From contig JBEKDZ010000005.1 of the NCBI GenBank assembly GCA_050014095.1, positions 186,001-250,000 of the forward strand: a stretch of 64,000 nucleotides of DNA, written 5' to 3'. This DNA is from RBG-13-51-18 sp050014095. GTDB taxonomy: Bacteria > Chloroflexota > Dehalococcoidia > Dehalococcoidales > RBG-16-60-22. Under the pieces are notes generated by a model. That model searched no databases. It saw only the letters and a program-made list of their open reading frames with translations, and had not been told where the DNA came from. Every line of letters starts with the position of its first letter. Position 1 is the stretch's first letter. Made by a program: the position numbers and the translations under genes. Below are positions 51,561 through 60,266 of this stretch, piece by piece.

Positions 51561-51640
51561 CTATCCCCCTACCCCCTTCCTTTAAGGGAGAGGGGGTGGG
51601 GTAAAACTGTCAACTAATAACTGTCAACTGTTAACTTACC
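51561..51640. repeat. Dispersed repeat after the aldo/keto reductase gene
   Basis: Hairpin CCCCCTTCCTTTAAGGGAGAGGGGG, then AACTGTCAAC and CTGTCAACTGTTAAC, relatives of the elements at 4208 and 36690. Confidence 0.5.
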
Positions 51641-51644
51641 TTTC

Positions 51645-52211
51645 CTACCTATATAGCCACTTCCTGAAAACGTACCGGCTCAATACCGGCATCACCACCC
51701 ATGTCAAAATCCCCACCAGCAGCCCCGCCACCAGGATACTTTCCACGTAAAAATTGAGTTTTAGTAATCCCAATATTTGCACGATTATTATGGATAGCAC
51801 ATATACCGCCAGAAAGGTAACGATAGCCATCTTCCATGGCGGCGGTGCCTCTAGTTCCGGACACTCCGGTATCGAGAACCATGTTTCCAGACCAGTCTGC
51901 TCTTGCCGTGTCTTCCGGGAAAAAGCATCCGCCTCGTGCGATAGTTTTTGGCGTATATATGAAGTCTCCCATTGATGCATCGATTTTTCGTCCTTGAAAT
52001 ACATCACTACATGATGCAGTCCCGTCTGCCCTTTCGATGGAATGAGGATAGTCACCCCCGTATTGCCTGGCGACTCCTTGGCAGCATCCGCCAGCTTCTT
52101 TACCCAATCTTCGTATTCCTTCTCGTGACCCGGAAATACCATACGGCTCACTACTATGGTTACTGGCTTTCCGCTCGTTATCGCTGTGTCTTTCTTCTTG
52201 TTTTTAGGCAT
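51645..52211 (-). CDS. ABM-domain protein with C-terminal membrane helices
   Basis: 188 residues. The first 100 form an antibiotic biosynthesis monooxygenase-like (ABM) ferredoxin-like domain: VTIVVSRMVFPGHEKEYEDWVKKLADAA, then HHVVMYFKDEKSMHQWETSY. After a linker with PECPELEAPPPW, two membrane helices (about 129-150 and 155-175) and a basic end follow. Similar ABM proteins with two helices are known, but no activity is established for them. Divergent from gltX. Confidence 0.75.
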   Translation of the reverse strand: MPKNKKKDTAITSGKPVTIVVSRMVFPGHEKEYEDWVKKLADAAKESPGNTGVTILIPSKGQTGLHHVVMYFKDEKSMHQWETSYIRQKLSHEADAFSRKTRQEQTGLETWFSIPECPELEAPPPWKMAIVTFLAVYVLSIIIVQILGLLKLNFYVESILVAGLLVGILTWVVMPVLSRYVFRKWLYR

Positions 52212-52370
52212 AAATTAGCCTCTTTCTTTCAGTATCCCAAATATCATCTAATTTATTATACTCCCACAAGGCAAACACAAAGTGATACTTTTATCACAAC
52301 CTAGCCATAGAAATCTGCCTAGATAGGATGGTAGAATGGTTACGTACGTATTGTATGAGAAAGGTTAGCT

Positions 52371-53840
52371 ATGACTGCTCCTGTTAGAGTACGTTTCGCC
52401 CCCAGCCCCACCGGCCGACCCCATGTGGGAAGTATGCGTACCGCCATGTTCGATTGGCTGCTGGCGCGGCACACCGGCGGCACTTTTATCCTGCGTATCG
52501 AGGATACGGATGTCGTCCGCAAGGTTGAAGGCTCGGTAGAGGCACATATGGAAGCCCTCAAGTGGCTGGGACTCGACTGGGATGAAGGACCGGATGTCGG
52601 CGGCGACTACGGTCCCTATCTACAGTCGCAGCGCCTACAGCTTTACCGTGAAGCCGCCGAACTTATGATTAAACAGGGCAACGCCTACAGGTGCTATTGC
52701 TCCGAGGAGCGACTGGAAGCAATGCGTAAAGAGCAGGAAGCACGCAAGCAGTCGTCCGGCTATGACCGACTTTGCCGTGAGCTAAGCTTGGAAGAGAGGG
52801 CGGCTAAGGAAACTGCCGGCATCAAGCCGGTGGTGCGATTCAAAGTCCCAATGGCAGGGCAAACCCGCTTTCACGACCTCATCTACGGCGATGTTGTTTT
52901 CGAGAACGCTAGTATCGACGACTTTGTCATGCTGAAGTCTGATGGTTATCCAACCTACCATCTCGCCAATGTCGTTGACGACCATGCCATGAAAATCAGC
53001 CATGTTATCCGGGGGGAGGAGTGGATATCCAGCACGCCCAGGCATCTGCTTATGTATGAGGCGCTAGGCTACCAGCCCCCGCAATATGTACACCACCCGT
53101 TATTGGTAGGGAAAGACCGCGCCAAGCTAAGCAAACGGCACGGCTCGGTATCACTCCTGGAGTTCCGCGACCAGGGATATCTACCGGAGGCGATGTTCAA
53201 TTTCCTGGCTTTAATCGGCTGGTCGCTGGATGATAAAACCGAAATTATAACCCGCCAGCAGATAGTGGAGAACTTTTCACTGGAGAGGATTGGCAAGACC
53301 GGCGCTTTCTTTAATATGGAAAAACTGGACTGGATGAACGGGGTATATATCCGCAGCCTGCCCGTTGAAGATTTAACGAACAGGGTATTTCCATTCATGA
53401 AAAAGGATTTACCACATGATGTCAAGCGACCTTTAGATATTAACTACGTAAGGCAAATCGTGCCACTAATACGGGAGAGGATAAATACTCTAAAAGATGC
53501 GGCTACCTACGCCGACTTCTTCTTTATTGATAAGCTGGAATATGAAGCCACGATGCTTGTAGGCAAGAAGATGACCGCAGAAACCGCATTAACGGCTTTA
53601 AAAGGCTCTGAAGAAAAACTATCCTCGATGGGGGGCTTTAACCGTGATTTATTGGAAAATACTCTCAGGCATCTCGCTGATGATTTGAGTCTCAAGGCGG
53701 GACAGCTTTTTAATGTGCTGCGGGTAGCTACCACCGCCCGTGATGCTGCGCCGCCGCTCTTTGAAACGATGGAAGTGTTGGGTAAAGAAAGATGTTTGAA
53801 GAGAATTAAGGTTGCGATATCCAAGCTAAGTAATAGCTGA
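52371..53840 (+). CDS. gltX: Glutamate--tRNA ligase
   Basis: Class I synthetase charging tRNA-Glu. 489 residues. The HIGH motif appears as HVGS (18-21) in APSPTGRPHVGS, and the KMSKS motif as KLSKRHG. The C-terminal anticodon domain is all-helical, as in bacterial enzymes. A separate glnS follows 41 bp later, so this enzyme need not mischarge tRNA-Gln. Confidence 0.96.
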   Translation: MTAPVRVRFAPSPTGRPHVGSMRTAMFDWLLARHTGGTFILRIEDTDVVRKVEGSVEAHMEALKWLGLDWDEGPDVGGDYGPYLQSQRLQLYREAAELMIKQGNAYRCYCSEERLEAMRKEQEARKQSSGYDRLCRELSLEERAAKETAGIKPVVRFKVPMAGQTRFHDLIYGDVVFENASIDDFVMLKSDGYPTYHLANVVDDHAMKISHVIRGEEWISSTPRHLLMYEALGYQPPQYVHHPLLVGKDRAKLSKRHGSVSLLEFRDQGYLPEAMFNFLALIGWSLDDKTEIITRQQIVENFSLERIGKTGAFFNMEKLDWMNGVYIRSLPVEDLTNRVFPFMKKDLPHDVKRPLDINYVRQIVPLIRERINTLKDAATYADFFFIDKLEYEATMLVGKKMTAETALTALKGSEEKLSSMGGFNRDLLENTLRHLADDLSLKAGQLFNVLRVATTARDAAPPLFETMEVLGKERCLKRIKVAISKLSNS

Positions 53841-53881
53841 AACTCGTAAGATAGTAGAATGTAAGATAACGAGAGGACAAT

Positions 53882-55573
53882 ATGGACACGACCAACTCAA
53901 AGAAACAAGATGATTTTATCCGGGATATTGTCCGCCAGGACCTCAAGACAAACAAGTTCGATGGGCGGGTGCATACCAGATTCCCGCCGGAGCCCAACGG
54001 CTATCTGCACATCGGGCACGCCAAAGCCATCTGGATTAGCTTCGGTATCGCCGAGGAGTTCGGCGATCTTTACAACCTGAGATTCGATGACACCAACCCC
54101 ACCACGGAAGAGCAGCAGTATGTCGACTCGATTATTAACGATATTCACTGGCTCGGATGGGATTGGGGAGACCGCCTGTATTTTGCCTCGGACTACTTTG
54201 AGAAAATGTATGAATATGCCGTGCAGCTTATCGAGAAAGGCAAGGCATACGTTGATGATTTATCTCCCGATGAAATCAGGGAATATCGCGGTACCTTAAC
54301 CGAACCGGGTAAACCGAGCCCTTACCGGGAACGGCCGATCGACGAAAACCTCGATTTATTTAAACGCATGCGGGCCGGGGAATTCCCTGACGGCTCACGA
54401 GTTCTACGGGCAAAGATTGATATGGCTTCCCCCAACCTGAACATGCGTGACCCGGTCATGTATCGTATCCTGCATGCCACGCACCCGCATACGGGTGATA
54501 AATGGTGTATTTACCCGATGTATGACTGGGCCCATGGTCTGGAAGACTCCATCGAAGGGATTACCTATTCCCTCTGTTCGCTGGAATTCGAGGACCACCG
54601 TCCCCTGTATGACTGGTTTCTGGATGAATTAGGAATTTATCATCCTCAGCAAATTGAGTTTGGTAGATATAGTTTAACCTACACCGTAATGAGTAAACGT
54701 GTACTAAGGCCACTCGTGGAAACGGGAATCGTTAGTGGCTGGGATGATCCGCGCATGCCGACCCTTTCAGGCATACGCCGGCGCGGCTATACGCCGGAAG
54801 CCATCAGGATTTATTGCGATAGTAGCGGTGTTTCCAGAGCCAATACTACCATAGACATCGCCTTCCTGGAGCATTGCCTCCGTGAGGATTTAAACAAACG
54901 GTCGCCGCGGGTTATGGTCGTGCTGCGTCCGCTGCGCCTGGTTATTGACAACTACCCGGAAAACAAGGTGGAAGAATTCGACGCGGTGAACAACCCCGAA
55001 GACCCCACCGCAGGAACGCGCAAAGTGCCGTTTTCCAAGGTCCTCTATATTGAACAGGAAGATTTCCGCGAAGTGCCGCCGCCGAAGTACTACCGCCTGG
55101 CGCCGGGCCGCGAGGTAAGATTGCGGTACGCCTATCTTGTTACCTGTGTGGGTGTAAAAAAAGATGATAAGACCGGAGAAATAATCGAGGTCCATTGTAC
55201 TTATGACCCGGCTACGCGCGGCGGTGATGCACCGGATGGGCGCAGGGTCCAATCCACTATGCACTGGGTCTCGGCCGCGCATGCGCTCGAAGCTGAAGCG
55301 CGTTTATATGACCATCTGTTCACCAAGGAAAATCCTCTGGATGTGGAAGAAGGCGCTGATTACAGAGATTATCTTAATCCGAATTCGCTCGAGGTGTTGA
55401 AATCGTGCCGCGTTGAGCCTTCTCTCGCCAATGCTCCATCCGGCAGTCTTTACCAGTTCGAAAGGCTGGGCTATTTCTGTGTTGACCCAGATACTAAACC
55501 GAAAAAACTGGTATTCAACCGGACGGTGTCCTTACGGGATACCTGGGCAAACATACAAAAACGTCAGAAGTAA
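53882..55573 (+). CDS. glnS: Glutamine--tRNA ligase
   Basis: Charges tRNA-Gln directly. 563 residues with the HIGH motif in PPEPNGYLHIGHAKAI and the KMSKS-like VMSKRVL. The two beta-barrel anticodon domains characteristic of GlnRS follow. Many bacteria instead use GatCAB transamidation, and bacterial glnS is generally taken to derive from eukaryotes by transfer. ATG 53882 after GAGAGGACA. Confidence 0.95.
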   Translation: MDTTNSKKQDDFIRDIVRQDLKTNKFDGRVHTRFPPEPNGYLHIGHAKAIWISFGIAEEFGDLYNLRFDDTNPTTEEQQYVDSIINDIHWLGWDWGDRLYFASDYFEKMYEYAVQLIEKGKAYVDDLSPDEIREYRGTLTEPGKPSPYRERPIDENLDLFKRMRAGEFPDGSRVLRAKIDMASPNLNMRDPVMYRILHATHPHTGDKWCIYPMYDWAHGLEDSIEGITYSLCSLEFEDHRPLYDWFLDELGIYHPQQIEFGRYSLTYTVMSKRVLRPLVETGIVSGWDDPRMPTLSGIRRRGYTPEAIRIYCDSSGVSRANTTIDIAFLEHCLREDLNKRSPRVMVVLRPLRLVIDNYPENKVEEFDAVNNPEDPTAGTRKVPFSKVLYIEQEDFREVPPPKYYRLAPGREVRLRYAYLVTCVGVKKDDKTGEIIEVHCTYDPATRGGDAPDGRRVQSTMHWVSAAHALEAEARLYDHLFTKENPLDVEEGADYRDYLNPNSLEVLKSCRVEPSLANAPSGSLYQFERLGYFCVDPDTKPKKLVFNRTVSLRDTWANIQKRQK

Positions 55574-55598
55574 GGCCTTTCGTTAACAGGCTTTTAAA

Positions 55599-56462
55599 AT
55601 GTATGAGAAGCCAGAAGATACTATCCTCGCCGGTTACAGTGTTCTTGACCTGACCGATGCCAAGGGGTCGTTATGCGTCAGGTTGCTGGCCTGCATGGGG
55701 GCGGAAGTCGTCCGTATCAATCCGGAAAATGAACCTGGGTATTTCCGCAACCTGATAAAAAACGCCGATATTCTAATTGAAACCTTTCGGCCGGGATATC
55801 TGGTATCGCTGGGTCTCGGCTACGCTGCTTTAAGTAAACTGAATCCGCGCTTAATCATGGCTTCCATCACCCACTTCGGTCAGAGCGGTCCATATAAAGA
55901 CTTTAAGTCCTCCGAGCTTATCGACCAGGCGTTGGGCGGCTGGCTTTCCGTCACCGGTGGGGCCGAAGCACCGCTGAAACTCTTTGGTAATCAGTCCTAT
56001 AACACGGCTTCGCTTTTTGCGGTTAATGGAATCCTGCTGGCGCTAAGGCAAAGGCATGCTACCGGAAAGGGACAATATCTGGATATTTCAATAATGGAGT
56101 GCGTGGTAGCCACCCTCGACTATGTTCTTCCACGTTATTTTTACGAGGGCATCGTCTCCCGGCGACGCGGTAGTTTACACTGGAACAACGCCTTCCGTGT
56201 TTTCCCCTGTAAAGACGGCTATATTCTGCTTTCGATTCACCACCAATGGGAGACTTTAGTAGAGCTAATGGCATCCGAGGGCATGGCGGGAGATTTAATA
56301 AATGAAAAATGGCGGGATAGGGAGGAACGTGACCGCAATATCGAGCATGTTATAACAATAATAAAGAAATGGACTTTAAGTCATCAGGCGGGGGAATTGG
56401 AAGAAAAGGGGCAACTGATGCATTTCCCCTGGGCGGCGGTCAAGGCGGCGAAAAATGGATAA
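55599..56462 (+). CDS. Shortened family III CoA-transferase (CaiB/BaiF type)
   Basis: 287 residues against about 385-400 for the family. N-terminal GYSVLDLTDAKGSLCVRLLACMGAEVV and NADILIETFRPGYL, then MASITHFGQSGPYKDF, the SVTGG segment and the aspartate of GKGQYLDISIMEC (family catalytic Asp) are present. Compared with the neighbour at 58503, about 40 residues after the first strand (the RNK...LNLNKPEG block) and part of the C-terminal region are missing. The frame is intact. It may be a degenerate or specialised paralogue, or one half of a heteromer. Confidence 0.78.
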   Translation: MYEKPEDTILAGYSVLDLTDAKGSLCVRLLACMGAEVVRINPENEPGYFRNLIKNADILIETFRPGYLVSLGLGYAALSKLNPRLIMASITHFGQSGPYKDFKSSELIDQALGGWLSVTGGAEAPLKLFGNQSYNTASLFAVNGILLALRQRHATGKGQYLDISIMECVVATLDYVLPRYFYEGIVSRRRGSLHWNNAFRVFPCKDGYILLSIHHQWETLVELMASEGMAGDLINEKWRDREERDRNIEHVITIIKKWTLSHQAGELEEKGQLMHFPWAAVKAAKNG

Positions 56463-56862
56463 AAAAGGTGAAATGTCCGTACTGAAAGCCTGGCTGATAA
56501 TCGCGGCGTCGCTTATCGATGATGCGGTGATACTGGCGCTCATCTTTATCGGTTTATGGCTCCTCCACGTAGAGATAACCTGGCCGCTGATTTTAATAAT
56601 AGTCGTGATAATGGTCGCCTTTATTTTTATCATGCACCGGGCGGTCATCCCAGTTATTAGACGCCGTATCGTTAGCGGCGCCGAGGGGATGATAGGGATG
56701 ACAGGTAAAGTAACGGAATCGCTCAATCCGGTGGGCACCGTCAAAATAAAAGGCGAGTACTGGAAGGCGAAGGCGATAAAAGGCAATATCGAGATAGGGG
56801 AGGATGTGGAGGTGGTGGGGATAGATGGACTGAATCTGGAGGTGAGGAAGAAAAAAGCATGA
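56455..56862 (+). CDS. NfeD-like membrane protein
   Basis: 135 residues: two membrane helices (about 10-35 and 42-64) and a C-terminal OB-fold (GMIGMTGKVTESLNPVGTVKIKGEYWKAKA...GEDVEVVGIDGLNLEV). NfeD proteins usually accompany stomatin-like proteins and act in membrane microdomains; no stomatin gene is here. It overlaps the CoA-transferase by 8 bp and the radical SAM gene by 4 bp. Confidence 0.85.
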   Translation: MDKKGEMSVLKAWLIIAASLIDDAVILALIFIGLWLLHVEITWPLILIIVVIMVAFIFIMHRAVIPVIRRRIVSGAEGMIGMTGKVTESLNPVGTVKIKGEYWKAKAIKGNIEIGEDVEVVGIDGLNLEVRKKKA

Positions 56863-57875
56863 GCTATGAACCTGGGTACATTGCCCTTTATAAATCCGGC
56901 GAGTTAGAACGCCGTAAACGAGCGCTTGAAGAACGTTTGACAGCGTGTGATATATGCCCGCGGGAATGCGGCGCCAACCGGCTCAACGGTAAACTGGGAC
57001 ATTGTAATTCCGGCTTTTTACCGATAGTGTCTTCCTACTGTGCTCATCACGGTGAGGAGCCAGTGCTTTCCGGCAGTCGGGGGTCGGGGACTATTTTCTT
57101 CGGCAACTGTAATATGCGGTGCGTCTACTGTCAGAACTACCAGATTAGCCAGTCGCCGGAAATCCAGAAAACCAATGAGATATCAGTTAAATTGCTGGCG
57201 AAACATATGCTCTATCTCCAGAACGAGCTGAACTGTCACAATATCAACCTGGTAACACCGTCCCATTTCGTACCGCAAATCGTTAGCGCCGTATTAGAGG
57301 CAGTACAGCAGGGACTTCACCTGCCATTGGTCTATAACACCAGCAGCTATGATTCGCTAAAGACTTTGAAAGAGCTGGATGGCATTATTAATATCTATTT
57401 AGCCGATATCAGGTACGCTTCTAACGAGTTGGGTAGGAAATACTCGCGGGCAAGGAACTACGTTGACCATGCCCGGGCGGCGATTATCGAAATGCAGCGG
57501 CAGGTGGGCGACCTCGTCGTGGATGAAGAGAGCATTGCCCAAAAAGGACTGATTATACGTCATCTGATATTCCCTAATGATATCGCCGGCAGCGCTGACT
57601 CTTTAAAATGGCTGGTAAAAAAGGTCTCGCCGCGGGTGTCGGTCAGTATCATGTCGCAGTACTACCCCACCCACCGCGTCCGCAAATATAAAGAGCTAAA
57701 TAGGAAAATAACGCCGGAGGAGTATCAGGAAGTAGTTAACCTGGTGGAAAAGTTGGGTATTGAAAACGGCTGGCTGCAGGGTATGGCGTCCACCGAGAGC
57801 TACCGTCCGGACTTTGCGGATAAAGAGCCATTTAATGAAGGAAAACAGAAACGAAAAAGAAGGAGGGAAAAGTAA
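56859..57875 (+). CDS. PflX-type radical SAM protein (pyruvate formate-lyase activase-like)
   Basis: 338 residues. The radical SAM triad is CNMRCVYC (C84, C88, C91). Before it is a cysteine-rich segment (C30, C33, C37, C49), typical of the PflX branch. Later, YNTSSYDSL and the LADIRYA strand are visible. Glycyl-radical enzymes are not seen nearby, so the partner is unknown. The C-terminus is very basic (KQKRKRRREK). Overlaps nfeD-like by 4 bp. Confidence 0.87.
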   Translation: MSYEPGYIALYKSGELERRKRALEERLTACDICPRECGANRLNGKLGHCNSGFLPIVSSYCAHHGEEPVLSGSRGSGTIFFGNCNMRCVYCQNYQISQSPEIQKTNEISVKLLAKHMLYLQNELNCHNINLVTPSHFVPQIVSAVLEAVQQGLHLPLVYNTSSYDSLKTLKELDGIINIYLADIRYASNELGRKYSRARNYVDHARAAIIEMQRQVGDLVVDEESIAQKGLIIRHLIFPNDIAGSADSLKWLVKKVSPRVSVSIMSQYYPTHRVRKYKELNRKITPEEYQEVVNLVEKLGIENGWLQGMASTESYRPDFADKEPFNEGKQKRKRRREK

Positions 57876-57881
57876 GGCTGA

Positions 57882-58013
57882 CTACTTTCTCTTACGCTTG
57901 GTGAAACCAAAGGTTATTTTTAAGCCGTTCAGCTTGTCTTTTTTATTGATATTCTCGATGAAGGTCTTGAGGTCTTTAGTGGGTTTAGCAGCCTTAGCCT
58001 GTTTGGCGGTCAT
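57882..58013 (-). CDS. Small very basic protein, 43 residues
   Basis: Not recognised. ATG at 58013-58011, seven bases after AAGGA, stop TAG at 57884-57882. It begins MTAKQAKAAKPTKDLKTF and ends FTKRKRK. About a third of the residues are Lys or Arg. It converges on the radical SAM gene with 6 bp between the stops. The good ribosome site and clean codon pattern support it; the length makes it uncertain. Confidence 0.5.
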   Translation of the reverse strand: MTAKQAKAAKPTKDLKTFIENINKKDKLNGLKITFGFTKRKRK

Positions 58014-58100
58014 GTTGATATCCTTAAACGTATTTCAAGAGTTAATTATAGCATAGATAGGGGTTTAAAGCCAGAGAGAATAGGGGATAGGTAATTCGTG

Positions 58101-58487
58101 ATGAGGACGACAAAACAGTATTACGTTTACATAATGACAAACTACGCGCATACGCTATATACTGGCGTTACGAGCGATCTAGAGCGTCGGGTGTATGAAC
58201 ATAAGAAAAAACTTGTACCCGGTTTCACAGCCAGATATGGCTTGACTACTCTCGTTTATTATGAGTTTGGTGGCGATATTAGTGCTGCGATAATCCGCGA
58301 GAAGCAAATAAAAGGCTGGTTGAGACGTAAAAAGGTAGCGCTTATAGAATCGGTGAACCCCGAATGGAGGGATTTAAGTGAGGATTGGGTGGATTGTCAT
58401 TCTGAAGGAGCGGAGCGACTGAAGAATCCGTCTTTTAACGGGGAGGGTACGGATCCTTCCCCTTCACTACGTTCAGGGTCAGGATGA
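58101..58487 (+). CDS. GIY-YIG nuclease-domain protein with a repeat-derived C-terminus
   Basis: 128 residues. YYVYIMTNYAHTLYTGVTSDLERRVYEHKK gives the GIY-YIG motif (YVY..YTGVT) with the conserved Arg, and EKQIKGWLRRKKVALIESVNPEWRDL is the usual UvrC-like small-protein core. This group is annotated as putative endonuclease (YhbQ-like). The domain ends near NPEWRDLSEDW; the remaining 30 or so residues (CHSEGAERLKNPS...) are read from a dispersed repeat. Confidence 0.85.
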   Translation: MRTTKQYYVYIMTNYAHTLYTGVTSDLERRVYEHKKKLVPGFTARYGLTTLVYYEFGGDISAAIIREKQIKGWLRRKKVALIESVNPEWRDLSEDWVDCHSEGAERLKNPSFNGEGTDPSPSLRSGSG

Positions 58488-58489
58488 CA
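58395..58489. repeat. MITE-like repeat TGTCATTCTGAAGG...CAGGATGACA
   Basis: 95 bp with inverted ends TGTCATTCTGA and TCAGGATGACA. Belongs to the same broad family as 875-988. It encodes the end and stop codon of the GIY-YIG protein and sits just before the next ribosome site. Confidence 0.65.
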
Positions 58490-58502
58490 GGGAGACTGCA
58501 CA

Positions 58503-59660
58503 TTGGATGATAAAATGGGAAGTGGAATGACCAACCAATCAATTCTCCATAACATACGTATCCTGGATTTTACCTGGGCGCTGGCGGGGCCTTACGCCAC
58601 GCGGCTTTTGGCAGATTTCGGGGCGGAAGTCATTAAGGTGCAGTCGCCTTTGATGGAGAATGTCGCCGATGCCTTTGCGCGCGGCTATTATAACACCTGG
58701 AATCGTAACAAGCTGGGGATTACTTTGAACCTGAATAAGCCGGAGGGAGTGGCGCTGGCAAAGCGTTTGTTGGGAATCTGCGACGCGGTGGTGGAGAACT
58801 TTACGCCACGGGTGATGTTTAACTGGGGTCTGGATTACGCTAATCTGAAAAAGGTGAAGCCGCGCATCATCATGGTGAGCATGTCTATCATGGGACAAAA
58901 AAGTAATTACAGTGGCTACGGTCCTACGGTTCATGCGTTATCCGGCATGACGCGGCTGACCTCTTTCCCCAACCAGCCGCCGCTAGGACCAGGGTTCTCT
59001 TACGCCGACCATGTGGCGGGGCTATACGCTTCTATCAGACTGTTGGCAGCGCTAGAAGAGCGAGCGAAGACGGGCAGCGGGCAGCACATAGACATCTCTG
59101 AAGTTGACATAATGAACTGTATAGTGCAAGATACCGAGGAACTAAAACCAATGGGCAACAGCTCGTCGCTGGCGGCGCCGCATAACGTCTACCGCTGTAA
59201 AGACAACCGCTGGTACGCGGTGGCGGTGTTTACGGAGGAGGAGTGGCGGGGACTAAAGAAAGCGATGGGTAATCCATCATGGGCAGATGATGGAAAATTC
59301 GATAGTATATCCAGCAGATTAGAAAATAGGGATGAGCTGGATAAACTAATAACTGTCTGGACTCAAGCACATACCGCGGAAGAGGTGATGTCTTTGCTCC
59401 AGAAAAACGGGGTGGCGGCAGGTGTTGTGCAGGATGCGGCAGACCTGGCTAAGAACCCGCATTTGCGGGCGCGAAGGTTTTTTGTCGAGGATGTCAATAC
59501 CCCCTTGATAGACGCGTCACCAATCAGAATGTCAGGGGCGCAGGTGGAGTATCGGCGGGGAGCACCCGCGCCGGGACAGGATAACGACTATGTGTACGGG
59601 AAGTTGCTGGGCATCAGCAATGAGGAAATAGCGGAGCTTATGGGGAAGGGAGTGATTTAA
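58503..59660 (+). CDS. Family III CoA-transferase (CaiB/BaiF)
   Basis: Transfers CoA between carboxylic acids. 385 residues, full length: ILDFTWALAGPYATRLLADFGAEVIKVQSP, NRNKLGITLNLNKPEG, DAVVENFTPRVM, SGYGPTVHALSGMT, and the aspartate in GSGQHIDISEVD. The substrate is unknown. The TTG at 58503 is eight bases after AGGGAG; ATG 58515 and 58527 are alternatives. It is separated from the short paralogue by three genes. Confidence 0.9.
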   Translation: MDDKMGSGMTNQSILHNIRILDFTWALAGPYATRLLADFGAEVIKVQSPLMENVADAFARGYYNTWNRNKLGITLNLNKPEGVALAKRLLGICDAVVENFTPRVMFNWGLDYANLKKVKPRIIMVSMSIMGQKSNYSGYGPTVHALSGMTRLTSFPNQPPLGPGFSYADHVAGLYASIRLLAALEERAKTGSGQHIDISEVDIMNCIVQDTEELKPMGNSSSLAAPHNVYRCKDNRWYAVAVFTEEEWRGLKKAMGNPSWADDGKFDSISSRLENRDELDKLITVWTQAHTAEEVMSLLQKNGVAAGVVQDAADLAKNPHLRARRFFVEDVNTPLIDASPIRMSGAQVEYRRGAPAPGQDNDYVYGKLLGISNEEIAELMGKGVI

Positions 59661-59720
59661 GGGGAAAGGGAAAAGCTCAAAGGTTAAAAACAAAATTTAA
59701 AGATTAAATTTGGGGGATGG

Positions 59721-59749
59721 TTGACTCTAATATCATAGGCGGGTAGAAT
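59721..59749 (+). promoter_or_regulatory. Predicted promoter of the HIT gene
   Basis: -35 TTGACT (59721-59726), a 17-bp spacer and -10 TAGAAT (59744-59749), 28 bases before the ATG. Confidence 0.6.
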
Positions 59750-59777
59750 AGCAGGAGCGAATAACAGGAGAAAGTAA

Positions 59778-60251
59778 ATGAAATATATCTGGGCGCCGTG
59801 GCGTATCGAGTACATCCGTGCGGCAAAGCCAGCGGGGTGTATTTTATGTGATAAGCCCAAGGAGGATAAGGATAAAGAAAACTATATTCTTTACCGGGGT
59901 AAAAAGAATTTTATCATGCTCAACAGCTACCCTTATAATCCCGGTCACCTCTTAATTGCGCCTTACCGGCATGTCGGCAACCTGGAGGAGCTTACCGAGG
60001 CGGAGCGGAATGAGCATTATGAACTGGTGAGCCGGAGTATCGTGGTGCTAAAAAGGGTGTTTAGGCCGGCTGGTTTTAATATCGGGGCGAACCTGGGGAA
60101 GGTGGCTGGCGCCGGCATCGAAGACCATTTTCATAGCCATATCGTGCCGCGGTGGCAGGGGGACAATAATTTCATGCCTGTTCTGGGAGAAACCAAGGTA
60201 ATCCCGCAGGCCTTGGCAGATACCTATAAGACACTGATGGGCAAGTTTTAA
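59778..60251 (+). CDS. HIT-family nucleotide hydrolase/phosphorylase (AP4A-type)
   Basis: 157 residues. Histidine triad H117-x-H119-x-H121 (EDHFHSHIVPRW), a zinc pair C21-x-x-C24 (GCILCDK) and NPGHLLIAPYRHV. The N-terminal YIWAPWR matches the mycobacterial-type AP4A phosphorylase branch. It probably degrades dinucleoside polyphosphates. ATG after AGGAGAAAG. Converges on the histidine kinase gene. Confidence 0.9.
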   Translation: MKYIWAPWRIEYIRAAKPAGCILCDKPKEDKDKENYILYRGKKNFIMLNSYPYNPGHLLIAPYRHVGNLEELTEAERNEHYELVSRSIVVLKRVFRPAGFNIGANLGKVAGAGIEDHFHSHIVPRWQGDNNFMPVLGETKVIPQALADTYKTLMGKF

Positions 60252-60266
60252 CGCTGCGGCAGCTAT

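Noticed and set aside
57760..58056. 98-codon plus-strand frame after the radical SAM gene
   Set aside because: It overlaps the radical SAM gene end and lies opposite the better-supported 43-residue gene; it has no good start.
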